A DNA stretch of 46,212 nucleotides, taken from the NCBI GenBank assembly GCA_028817405.1, contig JAPPPS010000158.1:1-46212 (forward strand). The letters run 5' to 3'. The notes beneath the pieces were generated by a model. The model worked only from the letters and a program-made list of their open reading frames with translations, was not told the DNA's origin and made no database searches. The translations under genes were made by a program, and so were the position numbers. Of this stretch, positions 13,937-22,783 are shown piece after piece. The DNA is from Gammaproteobacteria bacterium (lineage in GTDB: Bacteria > Pseudomonadota > Gammaproteobacteria > Arenicellales > Poriferihabitantaceae). Every line of letters starts with the position of its first letter. Positions within the stretch are counted from its first letter, which is position 1.

Positions 13937-15346
13937 TCAGAGGCTGTAATACATGTCGAACTCGCACGGATGCGTCTCCAAGCGCAGGCGGTTGACTTCC
14001 TCCATTTTGAGTTCGATGTAAGCGTCAATCATGTCGTCGCTCATCACCCCGCCGGCGGTCAGGAACTCGCGGTCGGCGTCCAGCGCGTCCAGCGCGATGT
14101 CGAGACCGTGCGCCACCGTCGGCAGTTGCTTTTCCTCTTCCGGCGGCAGGTCGTAGAGGTCTTTGTCGGCCGGGTCGCCGGGGTGAATCTTGTTGTGGAT
14201 GCCGTCCAAGCCGGCCATCAGCATCGCGGTGAAAGCGAAATACGGATTGCCCGCGGCGTCGGGGAAGCGAATCTCGATGCGCCGCGCTTTGGGGTTGGTG
14301 ACATACGGAATGCGGCACGACGCGGAGCGGTTGCGCGCCGAGTACGCCAGCAGAATCGGCGCTTCAAAACCCGGCACCAAGCGTTTGTAACTGTTGGTGC
14401 TGGCGTTGGTGAAGGCGTTGATGGCGCGCGCGTGTTTGAAAATGCCGCCGATGTAGTACAGCGCGGCTTCGCTCAGGCCGCCGTATTGGTCGCCGGAGAA
14501 AATGTTCGCGCCGCCTTTGAATATGGACTGGTGGACATGCATGCCGGTGCCGTTGTCGCCGACCAATGGCTTGGGCATAAAAGTCGCGGTCAGGCCGTGG
14601 TTGTGCGCGACATTGTGGACGACATACTTCAAGATTTGCACCTCGTCGGCTTTGGTCACCAAGGTGTTGAACTTCGCGCCGATTTCGCCTTGCCCCGCGG
14701 TGCCGACTTCGTGGTGGTGCACTTCCGCTTCCACGCCCATCTCGGCCAGCACCAAACACATCAGCGACCGCACATCGGCCTGGCTGTCGACCGGCGGCAC
14801 CGGGAAGTAACCGCCCTTGACCCCGGGCCGGTGGCCGGTGTTGCCTTCCTCGTATTCCTTGCCGCTGTTCCACGCCGCTTCGGTGGAATCGACTTCATAA
14901 AACGCGTTGCCCATCTCGTTCGCCCATGAGACCGAGTCGAACAGAAAGAACTCGTTCTCGGGGCCGAAATACGCGGCATCGCCGACCCCGCTGGAGGCGA
15001 GATAGGCCTCGGCGCGCTTGGCGATGGAGCGCGGGTCGCGGCCGTAGCCCTGCATGGTGGCCGGCTCGATGATGTCGCAACGCAAGTTGACCGTGGATTC
15101 TTGGTAGAACGGGTCCAGCACCGCGGTGCCGGGGTCCGGCATGAGAATCATGTCGGACTCGTTGATGCCTTTCCAGCCGGCGATGGAGGAGCCGTCGAAC
15201 ATTTTGCCCTCCTCGAAGGTGGTCTCGTCCACGGCCGCGGCCGGGACCGAGACATGCTGCTCCTTGCCGCGGGTGTCGGTGAATCGAAAATCGACAAACT
15301 TGGCTTCGCTGTCTTTGATGAGTTTCAGGGCGTCTGATGCGGACAT
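13937..15346 (-). CDS. glnA: Glutamine synthetase, type I
   Basis: It makes glutamine from glutamate, ammonia and ATP. The 469 residues match the enteric GlnA length with no low-complexity insert. The visible motifs are [48 protein letters not shown] (ammonia/glutamate site), [11 protein letters not shown] and [10 protein letters not shown]. In the last, Tyr398 matches the GlnE adenylylation site, so control by reversible adenylylation is expected. The ribosome site AGAGGT lies 5 bases before the ATG. The gene has its own promoter and terminator and is thus monocistronic. It is distinct from the GlnA-like gmaS at 42859. Confidence 0.97.
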   Translation of the reverse strand: MSASDALKLIKDSEAKFVDFRFTDTRGKEQHVSVPAAAVDETTFEEGKMFDGSSIAGWKGINESDMILMPDPGTAVLDPFYQESTVNLRCDIIEPATMQGYGRDPRSIAKRAEAYLASSGVGDAAYFGPENEFFLFDSVSWANEMGNAFYEVDSTEAAWNSGKEYEEGNTGHRPGVKGGYFPVPPVDSQADVRSLMCLVLAEMGVEAEVHHHEVGTAGQGEIGAKFNTLVTKADEVQILKYVVHNVAHNHGLTATFMPKPLVGDNGTGMHVHQSIFKGGANIFSGDQYGGLSEAALYYIGGIFKHARAINAFTNASTNSYKRLVPGFEAPILLAYSARNRSASCRIPYVTNPKARRIEIRFPDAAGNPYFAFTAMLMAGLDGIHNKIHPGDPADKDLYDLPPEEEKQLPTVAHGLDIALDALDADREFLTAGGVMSDDMIDAYIELKMEEVNRLRLETHPCEFDMYYSL

Positions 15347-15401
15347 GATGACCTCTTATCGGGCAGGTGTTAAAAGGGACGGAACTCCGCCGGTGCGCGC
15401 G

Positions 15402-15429
15402 ATTATACCGCGATTTTGTTGGTGTGCAA
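15402..15429 (-). promoter_or_regulatory. glnA: sigma70 promoter of glnA
   Basis: On the minus strand TTGCAC (15429-15424) and a perfect TATAAT (15407-15402) are separated by 16 bases, about 55 bases before the start codon. No sigma54 GG-N10-GC site with suitable spacing was seen. Confidence 0.7.
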
Positions 15430-15525
15430 CGCCCAAGCGCGCGACCGCCGGCAACGAAGGCGACCGCGGCCGATTTGATTCGCCGTCCGCGGCCGCCCGC
15501 GACGAAGGCGGCCGTCCCTACCGCA

Positions 15526-15556
15526 ACTCCGGTGACAACCGGAGTCCAGAGTCTTT
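15526..15556 (-). repeat. Hairpin repeat, type C, copy 3 with outer tag
   Basis: Read on the minus strand: the tag AAAGACTCTGG, then ACTCCGGT, loop TGTC, ACCGGAGT. Compared with copies 1 and 2 the innermost pair is T-A instead of C-G, a compensating change. It lies between glnA and the porin gene. Confidence 0.8.
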
Positions 15557-15582
15557 TTAATTTCGTCGCTTATTCGCCGCCG

Positions 15583-16410
15583 TTACCGTTCGCGTTGCCA
15601 GACGATGGTGAGGCCGATGAAGGTGTCGCTTTTGTCGTGCACCAGCGGGCTGTCGGCGGCGTCGCCGATGAGGGTGGTGTGGTCGATGCCGATGCTTGCC
15701 GCCCATGAGTCGCCGGCGAACGGCAGCGGGATGAAGGTCGACAGTGACACCGTCCATGACTGAATGCCGCCGCCGAGTTCGTCGCAGTAATCCATGCCTT
15801 GGTAGTTTGTATTGCCCGTTGCCACCACGCCGCATTCGTCCATCGCCGCGCCGGCCATGTTGCTGCTGTCGTTGCCGATGACACCAAAATATTTCTGCAT
15901 CCGCCCCTTGTCGGCGTAGTTGATGCCGATGCCGGCGTCGATGAAGTCGAACAGCGGATAACCGATTTCGGCGGAGGCGACCAGGTCGGAATCGACGCTG
16001 GCGGCCTCGATGCCGAAGGTCAGGCCGTCGTCGTCGCCGTAGGTGAAGCCCAAGCCGACGCTGCCGCCGCCATCGACATCGGGCAGGCCGTCGAGGTGGT
16101 CGGAGGCGCTTTCGTCGCGCCCGGCATCGTAGCCGGCGTTCACGGTGAAAGCGGCCGCGCCGGCGCACCAGAACGCCGCGCCAACGCCGTCGACGCCGGC
16201 GAATGCGCGGTGCAATCGCAAGCCGCCGGCGCATGCGTCATCGCGCTGCCATTCCCAGTTGATGGCCGGCAGGGCGACGGTTTCGCTCTCGTCGCTGCCC
16301 GCGTATTCGGCGCCGCTGCCGACGCCGAGGCCGAGCATCAATGAACTTTGGGCGGCCGCGGCGCTGAGCGGCAGGGCGGCGGCAAACAGGAGGATGAGTC
16401 GGGTTTTCAT
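15583..16410 (-). CDS. MipA/OmpV-like outer-membrane beta-barrel protein
   Basis: The 275-residue product starts MKTRLILLFAAALPLSAAAAQ, quoted in parts: MKTRLILLFAAALPLS is the signal peptide core, with cleavage near AAAQ. The mature start LGLGVGSGAEYAGSDESETV matches the G-x-G-x-EYxGSD pattern of the MipA/OmpV family, and alternating hydrophobic strands end in FIGLTIVWQRER. Such proteins sit in the outer membrane and scaffold murein enzymes or respond to osmotic or antibiotic stress (family knowledge). Two Cys pairs in the loops are unusual for an outer-membrane barrel. ATG at 16410 was chosen because it directly precedes the signal peptide. Confidence 0.65.
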   Translation of the reverse strand: MKTRLILLFAAALPLSAAAAQSSLMLGLGVGSGAEYAGSDESETVALPAINWEWQRDDACAGGLRLHRAFAGVDGVGAAFWCAGAAAFTVNAGYDAGRDESASDHLDGLPDVDGGGSVGLGFTYGDDDGLTFGIEAASVDSDLVASAEIGYPLFDFIDAGIGINYADKGRMQKYFGVIGNDSSNMAGAAMDECGVVATGNTNYQGMDYCDELGGGIQSWTVSLSTFIPLPFAGDSWAASIGIDHTTLIGDAADSPLVHDKSDTFIGLTIVWQRER

Positions 16411-16814
16411 GGGAGGGTTCCGATGGTTGAGGGACGGCAAATGTAGCATTAATTCGATGGAGTCAAGACTTTTCCCGTGCGCCGCCGTGCGCCGCCCCCG
16501 CTTAACAGACTGCGGGGGTGACGGGAGAGGGCACCGTCGCCGCCCCCGCTTAACAGACTGCGGGGGTGACGGGAGAGGGCACCATCGCCGCCGCCGCCCC
16601 CGCTTAACAGACTGCGGGGGTGACGGGAGAGAGCACCGTCGCCGGCACCGTCACCGTCACCACCCCCACCGTCCCCGTCGCCGCCCACCCCCAACCCGCG
16701 ATTGATTGCCCACCCCGATTCGGTTATGTTATCGGCATCGAGCGTGGCGCGGCTCACCGTCAACGGCAACCGCGCGGCGCGACCGTCAACCCATCCCTTC
16801 ATGCGGAAATTCAC
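16411..16814. other. Non-coding block between the porin gene and purE
   Basis: It contains the three tandem type A hairpins (16495-16620) and then a CACCGTCACC-type simple-sequence tract (about 16636-16690). The purE leader begins after that. I see no gene and no convincing promoter pair. Confidence 0.7.
16495..16620 (+). repeat. Three tandem type A hairpins
   Basis: The hairpins are at 16495-16518, 16543-16566 and 16597-16620. Each is CCCCCGC, loop TTAACAGACT, GCGGGGG, followed by TGACGGGAGAG. The spacings are 48 and 54 bases; the third has an extra GCCGCC. The stem differs from the other type A copies in both arms, keeping the pairing. The spacer words are almost identical, so this is recent local duplication. 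Confidence 0.9.
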
Positions 16815-17357
16815 ATGAACAAACCTTTCGTCGTGGTCCTCATGGGCTCGGAATCCGACCTGCCGGCGATGAAGTCGGCGTTCCAAACATTGGACGATTT
16901 GGGGGTCGCGTTTGAGGCTAAAATTACCTCCGCGCACCGCACCCCGGAGCCCACCCGCCGTTATGTCGTGGACGCGGAAAAACGCGGCTGCGCGGTGTTC
17001 ATCGCCGCGGCCGGCATGGCCGCGCACTTGGCGGGGGCGGTGGCCGCGCTGACCACCCGCCCGGTCATCGGCGTGCCGATGGAAGGCGGCGCGCTGAACG
17101 GCCACGACGCGCTGCTGTCGACGGTGCAGATGCCCGGCGGCGTGCCGGTGGCGTGCGTCGCCATCGGCAAGGCCGGGGCGAAGAACGCCGCGCACTTGGC
17201 GGCGCAAATTCTCGCCCTCGGCGACCCCGAGTTGGCGGCCCGAGTGCGCGCCGGGCGCGCCGACAACGCCCAGTTGGTGGCCGCGGCGGACGCGAAATTG
17301 CAAACCACCCTGGCCGCGGAAGCGCCAAATTCCGCCATTCCCCTTAAGGCCGATTAA
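16815..17357 (+). CDS. purE: N5-carboxyaminoimidazole ribonucleotide mutase PurE
   Basis: Purine synthesis: converts N5-CAIR to CAIR. The 180 residues have the class I features [33 protein letters not shown] (with the catalytic His in SAHRTP), [13 protein letters not shown] and [17 protein letters not shown], where class I enzymes usually read L-x-G-x-DALLS. ATG at 16815 begins MNKPFVVVL, as in homologues; upstream frame is repeat. No purK follows. tsaC is 15 bases downstream, so the two are likely cotranscribed. Confidence 0.95.
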   Translation: MNKPFVVVLMGSESDLPAMKSAFQTLDDLGVAFEAKITSAHRTPEPTRRYVVDAEKRGCAVFIAAAGMAAHLAGAVAALTTRPVIGVPMEGGALNGHDALLSTVQMPGGVPVACVAIGKAGAKNAAHLAAQILALGDPELAARVRAGRADNAQLVAAADAKLQTTLAAEAPNSAIPLKAD

Positions 17358-17372
17358 TCCCCAATCCCCCCG

Positions 17373-17927
17373 TTGAACCCCGATTCATTGGCGCGCGCCG
17401 CCGCAGTCATCCGCGCCGGCGGCGTGGTCGCCTATCCGGTTGAGGCGTGTTTCGGCCTCGGCTGCGACCCGCGCCGCCCGGCCGCGTTGCGCCGCATTCT
17501 GCGCATGAAACGCCGCGGGCGCGCGCAAGGCATGATTCTCATCGCCGACCGCGCCGGCCGCCTCGCGCCGTTCGTCGACACCTTCGAAGTCGCCTGCCGC
17601 GAGGCGATGTTGGCGTCGTGGCCGGGCCGTCACACTTGGCTGCTGCCGGCCGCGCCGCGCGCCTCGCGTTGGTTGCGCGGCGACCACGACAGCGTCGCGG
17701 TGCGGGTCACGGCGCACCGCGGCGCGGCCGAACTCTGCCGCCTGGCGCGCACCGCGCTGGTCTCCACCAGCGCCAACCGCAGCGGGCGGCGCATGCTGCG
17801 CAGCGCGGCCGCGGTGCGGCGGGAATTCGGCGATGAGGTGGATTGGGTGGTCGACGGCCGCATCGGCGGCGCCGGCGCGCCGTCGGTGATTCGCGACGGC
17901 CGCAGCGGCGAATTGTTGCGCGGCTGA
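17373..17927 (+). CDS. tsaC: Threonylcarbamoyl-AMP synthase TsaC (YrdC/Sua5 family)
   Basis: First step of the universal t6A37 tRNA modification: threonine, bicarbonate and ATP give threonylcarbamoyl-AMP. The 184 residues include [31 protein letters not shown] (the KR-x(3)-K/Q-G-LILI motif), [15 protein letters not shown] and [13 protein letters not shown]. It is of the short, TsaC type, without the Sua5 C-terminal domain. The start is TTG; alignment with E. coli YrdC supports it and no nearby ATG exists. The neighbour hemF, 22 bases on, is the usual gammaproteobacterial partner. Confidence 0.92.
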   Translation: MNPDSLARAAAVIRAGGVVAYPVEACFGLGCDPRRPAALRRILRMKRRGRAQGMILIADRAGRLAPFVDTFEVACREAMLASWPGRHTWLLPAAPRASRWLRGDHDSVAVRVTAHRGAAELCRLARTALVSTSANRSGRRMLRSAAAVRREFGDEVDWVVDGRIGGAGAPSVIRDGRSGELLRG

Positions 17928-17949
17928 AGCGCCGGGCGGGGCGCGAATC

Positions 17950-19107
17950 ATGGCCGGCGATGTCCCCGACTCGGGCGCGGTAACCAGTTACTTCGAGAAG
18001 TTGCAAACGCGGTTGTGCGCGCAACTGGAGGCGTTGGAATCGGATGCGCGGTTTGGGGTGGATGCGTGGAGGCATGGGGATGGCGACGGTGACAGTGACG
18101 GTGACAACGGCGACGGTGACAGTAACAGTGACGGTGACAACGGCCGCGGCAAAATTCGCGGCCGCGGCATCACCCGCGTTATCGAAAACGGCGCGGTTTT
18201 CGAGAAGGGCGGGGTTAACTTCTCGCATGTCACCGGCGATGCATTGCCGGCCGCCGCCAGCGTCGCGCGCCCGCAGTTGGCCGGCCGGCCGTTTGAAGCA
18301 AGCGGCGTGTCCGTGGTGCTCCACCCGCGCAATCCGTTCGTGCCGACTTGCCACATGAATGTGCGTTTTTTTATGGCGCGGGCCGCGGCATCAAGCGTCG
18401 CCGGCGCGCAAGATGAAACCACGGCCGCCGGCGGCGACGCAACCTGCGCAACCGACGCAAGCAACGAGGCGACCGACCAAACTTGGTGGTTCGGCGGCGG
18501 CTATGACTTGACGCCGTATTATGGTTTCGACGCCGACTGCATGCACTGGCATCAAACCGCGAAACATGTCTGCGACCAATTCGACCGCGGTTATTACCCG
18601 CGTTTCAAAGCCGCGTGCGATGCGTATTTTTATTTGAAACACCGCGCCGAGACGCGCGGCATCGGCGGTTTGTTCTTCGATGATTTTCGAGACGGCGGTT
18701 TCAACCGCGCGTTTGAATTCGCGCGCGCGGTCGGCGACAGTTTTAACGACGCTTACCAACCCATCGTCGCGCGCCGATGCGAGATGCGGTACGGCGAAAG
18801 CGAACGCATGTTCCAGCAACACCGTCGCGGCCGCTATGTCGAGTTCAACTTGGCGTTCGACCGCGGCACCTTGTTCGGCTTGGAAAGCGGCGGGCGCGCG
18901 GAATCGATTCTCATGTCGCTGCCGCCGCTGGCGCGGTGGCGTTATGGCTGGCGGCCCGCGCCCGGTACCCCGGAAGCGCAACTCACCGAACGGTACTTAA
19001 CGCCGCGCGATTGGGTTGCTGAGTCGATGGAGTCGATGGAGTCAACGCAGTCGATGGAGTCGATAGAGTCGACACCGTCATCGCCGGCAAACGAGTCAAA
19101 CAACTGA
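17950..19107 (+). CDS. hemF: Oxygen-dependent coproporphyrinogen III oxidase HemF, with inserts
   Basis: Heme synthesis: oxidative decarboxylation of coproporphyrinogen III with O2. The family blocks are present: [90 protein letters not shown] and [17 protein letters not shown]. The protein is 385 residues against about 300 normally. The extra parts are a [13 protein letters not shown]-type run (residues 42-70) before the first block, a Thr/Ala/Asp-rich loop (about 145-176) just before WWFGGG, and a C-terminal tail of ESM/EST repeats from a GAGTCGATG word (about 359-385). The active-site His residues remain. Confidence 0.95.
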   Translation: MAGDVPDSGAVTSYFEKLQTRLCAQLEALESDARFGVDAWRHGDGDGDSDGDNGDGDSNSDGDNGRGKIRGRGITRVIENGAVFEKGGVNFSHVTGDALPAAASVARPQLAGRPFEASGVSVVLHPRNPFVPTCHMNVRFFMARAAASSVAGAQDETTAAGGDATCATDASNEATDQTWWFGGGYDLTPYYGFDADCMHWHQTAKHVCDQFDRGYYPRFKAACDAYFYLKHRAETRGIGGLFFDDFRDGGFNRAFEFARAVGDSFNDAYQPIVARRCEMRYGESERMFQQHRRGRYVEFNLAFDRGTLFGLESGGRAESILMSLPPLARWRYGWRPAPGTPEAQLTERYLTPRDWVAESMESMESTQSMESIESTPSSPANESNN

Positions 19108-19176
19108 ACATTTTATTGTCGCGAGCGTCGCCGCAACACTGACCGTCGCCGCAACATTAACTCGCAAGCGCAAACC

Positions 19177-20535
19177 ATGCTCATTTTATACCGTCTGTTT
19201 TTATACTTGGCGGCGCCGTGGGTCGCGCTGAGTTGGTTGGCGCGCGCGCTGCGCGACCGCCGTTACTTCGAGCGTTGCCCGCAGCGTTTGGGTTTCATCG
19301 CGCGCGACTTGCCGCCCGGCGGCGTGTGGATTCACGCGGTGTCGGTGGGCGAGGTCAACGCCGCCGCGCCGCTGATTGAACACTTGTTGGCGCGGCATCC
19401 GCACAAAGCGATTCTGGTCACCACCATGACGCCGACCGGAGCCGAACGCGTGGCGCGAATCTTCGCCGGGCGAGTGCGCCACTGCTACTTGCCGTACGAT
19501 TATCCCGGCGCGGTGCGGCGCTTCCTCGCGCGCGCGGCGCCGTGCCTGGCGTTGGTGATGGAAACCGAAATCTGGCCGAACTTGATTGCCGCTTGCGCGC
19601 GCCGGCGCGTGCCGATGTTCTGCGTCAATGTGCGGTTGTCGAAGCGCTCGCTGCGCGGCTATCGACGCTATCGAAGTCTGCTGGCGCCGGCGCTGCGCAG
19701 CATCGACCGTTTCGCGGCGCAAAACCGCGCCGACGCCCGGCGCTTGATTCACTTGGGCGCGCGCGCCGATGCGGTCGAAGTCACCGGCAGTTTGAAGTTT
19801 GACATCGCCTTGCCGCCGGAGGCCATCGAAGCGGCAAGGGAGGTGCGGCGCGGCTGGGGCGCGCAGCGGCCGGTGTGGTTGGCCGGCAGCACGCACGAAG
19901 GCGAGGAAGCGCAAATCCTCGACGCGTTCGCGCGTTTGAAAAAACAAAACAGCGCGTTGTTGCTGGTTATCGCGCCGCGTCATCCGCAGCGTTTCAAACG
20001 CGTGTTTCGCTTGTGCGTGCGCCGCGGTTATCAAACCGAATTGCGTTCCAATAGTTTGGGCGACCGTGCTTTCAGCGGCGACCGTGGACACGACCGTGGC
20101 GGCGACCGTGGACGCGACCATGGCCGCGACAACAACGCCGGCGACCCGGGTCAACTAAACGCCGCCACCGACATCTGCGTCGCCGACACCATGGGCGAGT
20201 TGCCCATGCTGATTGCAGCCGCGGATGTCGCGTTCATCGGCGGCAGTTTAGTCCCGGTCGGCGGCCACAATGTATTGGAAGCATCGGTCGCAGGTGTGGC
20301 CGTGGTGTTCGGCTCGCACATGTTCAACTTCGCCGAAATCGCCGACCAATTAGTACAACACGCGGCCGGCATCCAAGTCATGAACCGCAACGAGTTGGCG
20401 GAAGTCGTGCAGCGCCTGCTGGCCGACCCGCACCTGCGCTCACAATACGCCACCCACGGCAGCGCCCTGCTAAAAAAAAACCGCGGCGCCCTGACAAAAG
20501 TCCGCGCGTTTGTGGACGAACAGTTGACGCGCTAA
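19177..20535 (+). CDS. waaA: 3-deoxy-D-manno-octulosonic acid (Kdo) transferase WaaA
   Basis: Inner-membrane glycosyltransferase that adds Kdo to lipid IVA in LPS assembly. An N-terminal hydrophobic anchor (LILYRLFLYLAAPWVALSW) precedes the GT-B fold with GVWIHAVSVGEVNAAAPLI, VTTMTPTGAERV, CYLPYDYPGAVRRFL, METEIWPNLIAAC, AQNRADARRL and VTGSLKFDIALP in the N-domain, and ADTMGELPMLIAAADVAFIG, SLVPVGGHNVLEA and FNFAEIADQL in the C-domain. About 30 residues of RGHDRGGDRGRDHGRDN type (around 296-327) are inserted between the two blocks of the C-domain. The gene proves an LPS-bearing (Gram-negative) host. It converges on the MttB-family gene. Confidence 0.95.
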   Translation: MLILYRLFLYLAAPWVALSWLARALRDRRYFERCPQRLGFIARDLPPGGVWIHAVSVGEVNAAAPLIEHLLARHPHKAILVTTMTPTGAERVARIFAGRVRHCYLPYDYPGAVRRFLARAAPCLALVMETEIWPNLIAACARRRVPMFCVNVRLSKRSLRGYRRYRSLLAPALRSIDRFAAQNRADARRLIHLGARADAVEVTGSLKFDIALPPEAIEAAREVRRGWGAQRPVWLAGSTHEGEEAQILDAFARLKKQNSALLLVIAPRHPQRFKRVFRLCVRRGYQTELRSNSLGDRAFSGDRGHDRGGDRGRDHGRDNNAGDPGQLNAATDICVADTMGELPMLIAAADVAFIGGSLVPVGGHNVLEASVAGVAVVFGSHMFNFAEIADQLVQHAAGIQVMNRNELAEVVQRLLADPHLRSQYATHGSALLKKNRGALTKVRAFVDEQLTR

Positions 20536-20698
20536 TCCGGCGATGCGGCGATGGACTCCAATTCGCAGTTTCTTTAATTCGACATCGCGCCGGGTCAGTT
20601 AAAGCCTACCCTCGCCACGAGCGGGGACGCTGGTCTCCTGTGCGATGAAAAATAGCGCGCGCAACTGTCACCGTCGCTGCAATGTTACCGTCGCCGAA

Positions 20699-22279
20699 TC
20701 AGTACCATCGGTCATCCCGGCTGGCTTTTGTTCGTTTGATATATTCTTGCAGCGCTTCGTCGGTGGACGCGTCGATGGGCGGGGGTTGGTAGTTTGCCAG
20801 TTGCGTTTTCCAGAGTTGGTGCGCGCGTTGTTCATCGGTGCTCTCGCCTTGTTCCAGCCATTGTTCGTACGAGCGACTGTCGGCGGTGGCGGATTCAAAC
20901 AGGCCGGCGTAGTTGCGCAAGGTATGCGCGGCGCCGAGGAAGTGTTCGCCGTGCGCGGTTTCGCGGTACGCATCCAATGCGAAGTCGGCGTCGTCCAGCG
21001 ACAAGCCGGCCAATACCTTGACTAACATCGCGCATCGGTCCGCGTCTTGCACGAATTTCTCGTAGCCCATCACCAAGCCGCCTTCCAGCCAGCCGGCCGC
21101 ATGCAAGACGAAGTGCGCGCCGGCCAGCAGCGCCGGCAGCAGCGACTGCGCGCTCTCTTGCGCGGCTTGCGCGTCGCCGACTTTGGACGAAGTGAACGCG
21201 CCGCCGCAGCGGAACGGGATGCCGATGCGCCGCCCCAACTGGCCGACCGCCATATACGCCAACACCGATTCCGGCTGGCCGAAGGTCGGCGCGCCGGAGC
21301 GCAGCGACATGGTGGTGAGGAAGTTGCCGTAGATGACCGGCGCGCCGGGCCGCGCCAGTTGCGTCAACGCCACGCCGACCATGGCTTCCGCATGCGCTTG
21401 CGCGATGGACGCGGCCGGCGTGACCGGCCCCATCGCGCCGCCCAAGATGAACGGCGACACCACCACGCCTTGCCCGGCTTCCGCGTAAGCGCGGATAACG
21501 CGCGTGACTTCGCCGTCGTAGACCAGCGGCGAGTTGACATTGATGTTGCCGAGGATGACGCAGTTGGCGTCCACGAAATCCGCGCCGAATAAAATGCGGC
21601 ACAACTCGATGGACTCGCGCGCGCGTTCGGCGGTGGTCACCGAGCCGAGGAACGGTTTGTCCGAGCACCGCATGTGCGCATACACCATGTCGAGGTGGCG
21701 TTTGTTCACCGGCACATCGCATGGCTCGCACACGGTGCCGCCGGAGTAGTGAATCGCCGGGTGCAGGTACGCGAGTTTAATGAAGTTGCGGAAGTCTTCG
21801 ATGCCGCCGTATCTACGCCCGCCCTCCAAGTCGCGCACGAACGGCGGACCGTACGCCGGCGCCAACGCGACATGCGCGCCGCCCAACTTGACCGAGCGCG
21901 CCGGGTTGCGCGCGCGGTGGGTGAACTCGGCGGGGGCCGAGCGTTGCACCAAGTGTTTGACTAACCCCGGCTCGAAAGTCAGGCGTACGCCGCGGCGTTT
22001 GGCGCCGGCTTGTTGGAACAACGCGAGCGATTCGTCGTCGCCGCGGATTTCAATGCCGAACTCGCTCAAGATGGCGTCGGCGTGTTGCTCGATGCGGTCG
22101 ACGCCGGCTTCGTCGAGCAGGTTATACGGTGGCACTCGGCGGGTGATGTATGGCGCGGGCGGGGTTATTGCCGGACCAGCCGCGGTCGCGGTTTTGCTGC
22201 GCCGCGCGCGTCCGCGCCGGGGTTTTGGTTTCGGCGCGACGCTTGCGACGGTGGTTTTGGCGGCGGGCGACCGGGGCAT
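20699..22279 (-). CDS. MttB-family corrinoid-dependent methyltransferase, non-pyrrolysine
   Basis: The 526 residues have the trimethylamine methyltransferase family fold: a Lys/Arg/Pro/Ala-rich N-tail, YNLLDEAGVDRIEQHADAIL, LGNINVNSPLVYDGEVTRVI, SPFILGGAMGPVTPAASIAQ, GAPVIYGNFLTTMSLRSGAP, and ESAQSLLPALLAGAHFVLHA with AAGWLEGGLVMGYEKFV. No in-frame TAG interrupts it, so it is of the pyrrolysine-free type. Characterised relatives use glycine betaine, proline betaine or carnitine rather than trimethylamine (family knowledge). No corrinoid protein gene is adjacent. With the N-methylglutamate genes at the right edge it suggests methylated-amine or betaine turnover. The substrate is not known. Confidence 0.88.
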   Translation of the reverse strand: MPRSPAAKTTVASVAPKPKPRRGRARRSKTATAAGPAITPPAPYITRRVPPYNLLDEAGVDRIEQHADAILSEFGIEIRGDDESLALFQQAGAKRRGVRLTFEPGLVKHLVQRSAPAEFTHRARNPARSVKLGGAHVALAPAYGPPFVRDLEGGRRYGGIEDFRNFIKLAYLHPAIHYSGGTVCEPCDVPVNKRHLDMVYAHMRCSDKPFLGSVTTAERARESIELCRILFGADFVDANCVILGNINVNSPLVYDGEVTRVIRAYAEAGQGVVVSPFILGGAMGPVTPAASIAQAHAEAMVGVALTQLARPGAPVIYGNFLTTMSLRSGAPTFGQPESVLAYMAVGQLGRRIGIPFRCGGAFTSSKVGDAQAAQESAQSLLPALLAGAHFVLHAAGWLEGGLVMGYEKFVQDADRCAMLVKVLAGLSLDDADFALDAYRETAHGEHFLGAAHTLRNYAGLFESATADSRSYEQWLEQGESTDEQRAHQLWKTQLANYQPPPIDASTDEALQEYIKRTKASRDDRWY

Positions 22280-22411
22280 TTTTGAAGCGGACGGGGAAAA
22301 CGCTATCAGACCAAATTCGGAGGTGAATTGCCACTGCGGGCGGTGGGCGCCCGCACCGTCACGCCCGCGGTCTCCCCACCCACCGCACGCCCGCGACCTC
22401 CCCTATCGCCA

Positions 22412-22435
22412 CGCCCGCAGTCTGTTAAGCGGGCG
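22412..22435 (-). repeat. Hairpin repeat, type A, inverted copy
   Basis: CGCCCGC (22412-22418), AGTCTGTTAA and GCGGGCG (22429-22435). This is the reverse complement of the 733-756 copy, with the same loop. Confidence 0.8.
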
Positions 22436-22447
22436 CGCCCGATTGCC

Positions 22448-22478
22448 ACTCCGGCAACAGCCGGAGTCCAGAGTCTTT
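22448..22478 (-). repeat. Hairpin repeat, type C, copy 2, inverted
   Basis: The reverse complement of 691-721 with tag: ACTCCGGC, AACA, GCCGGAGT, then CCAGAGTCTTT. Type A and type C lie in the same relative order here as at 691-756, so the composite was copied as a unit or by recombination. Confidence 0.8.
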
Positions 22479-22502
22479 CGTTCGATTCCTCGGATGTCAA
22501 TT

Positions 22503-22579
22503 AAAGACTCTGGATTCCGTATCGGTGAGGAATAGTGGCGCTACGCTTCCTTATTCCTCTACCGCACGGAATGACGGCC
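22503..22579 (-). repeat. Hairpin repeat, type B, copy 2, inverted
   Basis: Reverse-complement match to 501-576, apparently identical over the whole element including the tag. The match extends a few bases beyond it (GCGAGGG before GCCGTCATTCC). Confidence 0.85.
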
Positions 22580-22783
22580 CCTCGCGCCGTGGGATTAGAT
22601 TCCCTCCCAGTGCTACAATCCGCCATCGATGCGATTATTTGTTGCCCGGCCTTGCGCCATTAATTTACGCGCTGTACCGATGCGCCTAACGCCCGAGTCG
22701 GCGGCGCGGCGGAGGCGGGCGGCCGCCACCGGCGCACCGATGACCGAAGACACGACGTGCGGCCGGCCGCCGGCGGCGAACCA

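Larger units (their letters stand above)
22280..22783. other. Non-coding repeat block before rnr
   Basis: About 500 bases with inverted copies of the hairpin types seen at the left edge: a type A hairpin (22412-22435), type C (22448-22478) and type B (22503-22579). Several half copies (GCGGGCG words) occur at 22335-22400. The right end (22614-22619, TACAAT) could be a -10 box, but no -35 is evident. No gene is visible. Confidence 0.7.

Noticed and set aside
18085-18160. Frameshift suspected in hemF because of the GDGDSD run
   Set aside because: The HemF motifs before and after the run are in the same frame, so it is an in-frame insert.
20536-20698. Possible small RNA between waaA and the MttB-family gene
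   Set aside because: No promoter, no hairpin with T-run and no recognisable RNA motif; it is convergent gene spacing.
22465-22500. GTTCGATTCC, like the T-arm of a tRNA
   Set aside because: It has no acceptor, D-arm or anticodon arm around it. It lies within the tagged hairpin repeats and is not a tRNA.
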